NCBI GenBank assembly: GCA_944358375.1
Contig: CALVQT010000017.1
Span: 1 to 15,372, forward strand
Direction: 5' to 3'
From: an uncultured Bacilli bacterium
GTDB taxonomy: Bacteria > Bacillota_I > Bacilli_A > RF39 > UBA660
DNA length: 15,372 nucleotides
A program made the position numbers and the translations under genes. Position 1 is the stretch's first letter. Each line of letters starts with the position of its first letter. The notes under the pieces are model-generated. The model was not told the DNA's origin and ran no database searches. It worked only from the letters and a program-made list of their open reading frames with translations. Shown one piece after another: positions 14,486-15,372 of the stretch.

Positions 14486-14521
14486 AAAGAATACGGCTAA
14501 TAATGCTTTCGTATTCTTTTT
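14486..14521. terminator. Bidirectional intrinsic terminator
   Basis: AAAGAATACG (14486-14495) and CGTATTCTTT (14510-14519) pair perfectly over ten positions, with TTTTT on the plus side. The minus side has TTTATTTAT, so it can also end the converging relaxase transcript. It ends the gene at 13927. Confidence 0.8.
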
Positions 14522-14539
14522 CTAATGTTTCTTCTTTTA

Positions 14540-15371
14540 TTAATTCATTTTTTCTATTTCTTTATAAGTATTTTTAGAAAAAACTATTAAATTATAAGAA
14601 GAATATAAATTTTTGTCATAACATTCTTTTAAAAGGTTTATAGTTTTATCTTTATCAACTTTGTTTTTAGAAAGTAGAATGCTTCTAAAAAATCTTTTAA
14701 CATTTCTAATATATACCTAACAAAATCATTTAAATTATTATTCTTTTGATTAAGTTTTTCACACTCTTCTTCTAAATTATCTATTATTTTTTGTGAATGA
14801 TTATATTCTTTTTCTAACTCTTTATAATTATAAATATAATCATCTAAATCATTAAAAAAGTTTTTATATATTACTTGGTTTTGAATTTCTTTGGTACATA
14901 ATTCTAAATATTTTAGCAACAAGTCTTTAATAATGTCTAGTTATTGTCCTAAAGAAAGATTTTTAATTTTAGTTCCTTTTTCTCCACGCTCTAATTTAAA
15001 ACCTAAATTATTTAATCTTAAACAATATTATCTTGTAATATACTTAAATAATTTTGGTCTTTTATATAATCTCTTTTATCAAACTTTTTAACAAGAGGTA
15101 CTAATACTCAATGAATATGTGGTGTTTTTCATCTAAATACAATACTGAATGTAATATTCATTCTTTAGTATAACCTAAATCTTTATAAACAAATTCCATA
15201 CATCCATTTGCCCATTTTAATATTTCTTCTTTATACAAAAAATTTATAATTACTTGTAAATATCATTTCGTCTGCGACACAAGTTTTACAATAACCTACC
15301 ATTCGTTCAAAACTTTTATATCGATCTTGTCTAATAGTTTTCATTTCTTCTCTTGAGGCATTCGTTAAATT
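14540..15371 (-). pseudogene. Decayed MobV/Pre-family relaxase, 3' part
   Basis: Relaxases of this family nick the transfer origin of mobilizable plasmids and integrated elements. Read on the minus strand with frame changes, family-like segments follow in order: NASREEMKTIRQDRYKSFER with VADEMIFTSNYKFF; KEEILKWANGCMEFVYKDLG; a stop; ILHSVLYLDEK and TPHIH (the HxDExTPHxH metal-binding region, damaged); a stop; VLVPLVKKFDKR; YIKDQNYLSILQD; GFKLERGEKG; then a coiled-coil tail and FFRSILLSKNK. I count about four frame changes (near 15237-15242, 15125-15129, 15028-15031 and 14695-14698) and at least three in-frame stops (TGA at 15158 and 15108, TAA at 14941). The 5' end lies beyond the window. It cannot make an active relaxase. 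Confidence 0.75.
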
Positions 15372-15372
15372 T

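Noticed and set aside
14891..15091. Plus-strand open frame of 66 codons
   Set aside because: Antisense to the relaxase relic; no ribosome binding site.
15100..15160. TGA read as tryptophan (Mycoplasma code)
   Set aside because: Two TGA codons interrupt the relaxase relic and one the micro-ORF copy 2, but all tryptophans of intact genes are TGG, so decay under the standard code is simpler.
1..15372. CRISPR array, tRNA or rRNA
   Set aside because: No regularly spaced direct repeats and no tRNA-like arm pattern or rRNA sequence seen on either strand.

Overview
The window is very A+T-rich throughout, with long A and T runs even inside genes. Its genes include a teichoic-acid-type glycerophosphotransferase, a ThyX thymidylate synthase, AGGAGG-type ribosome binding sites and a MobV-type relaxase relic. 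Together these point to a low-GC Bacillota, perhaps a Bacilli or Erysipelotrichia-like host-associated bacterium; the lineage is inference. Every tryptophan in the intact proteins is TGG and most genes end in TAA or TAG, so the standard code fits better than the Mycoplasma code.

Left part (1-3.7 kb, all minus strand). A GNAT acetyltransferase, a frameshifted SAM methyltransferase and an HExxH protein stand as single genes, each followed by a copy of the same intergenic module. The module holds a tiny ORF (peptide like MNENKTSINWLIPIYCN), an 18-base palindrome whose pairs co-vary between copies and, in two copies, further hairpins. It resembles a leader-peptide attenuator, or the spacer of a gene-cassette array. 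A small WG-repeat-like protein follows.

Middle part (4-8.7 kb). A CDP-glycerol glycerophosphotransferase and thyX sit 19 bases apart and form the most housekeeping-like stretch. A DUF4405-like membrane protein carrying a 24-base tandem repeat lies upstream and ends in its own terminator. Divergent from it are two unrecognised plus-strand genes, the second with a coiled coil and a CxH...CxxC zinc-type site, closed by a strong terminator. A near-perfect 24-base palindrome between the divergent genes looks like an operator.

Right part (9.2-13.6 kb, minus strand). Three unusual multidomain proteins are separated by gene-poor gaps: a PIN-GNAT-PUA-like fusion, an unrecognised domain fused to a P-loop kinase, and a tandem pair of nucleoside-deoxyribosyltransferase-like domains in which only the second keeps the expected catalytic glutamate. 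They look like accessory enzymes acting on RNA, nucleotides or phosphorylated small molecules. A defence or toxin-antitoxin role is possible but is inference.

Right edge (13.6-15.4 kb). A perfect 28-base palindrome, a coding scrap, an unrecognised 145-aa gene with a good promoter, a bidirectional terminator and a decayed MobV/Pre relaxase with several frameshifts and stops together look like the remains of a mobilizable element.
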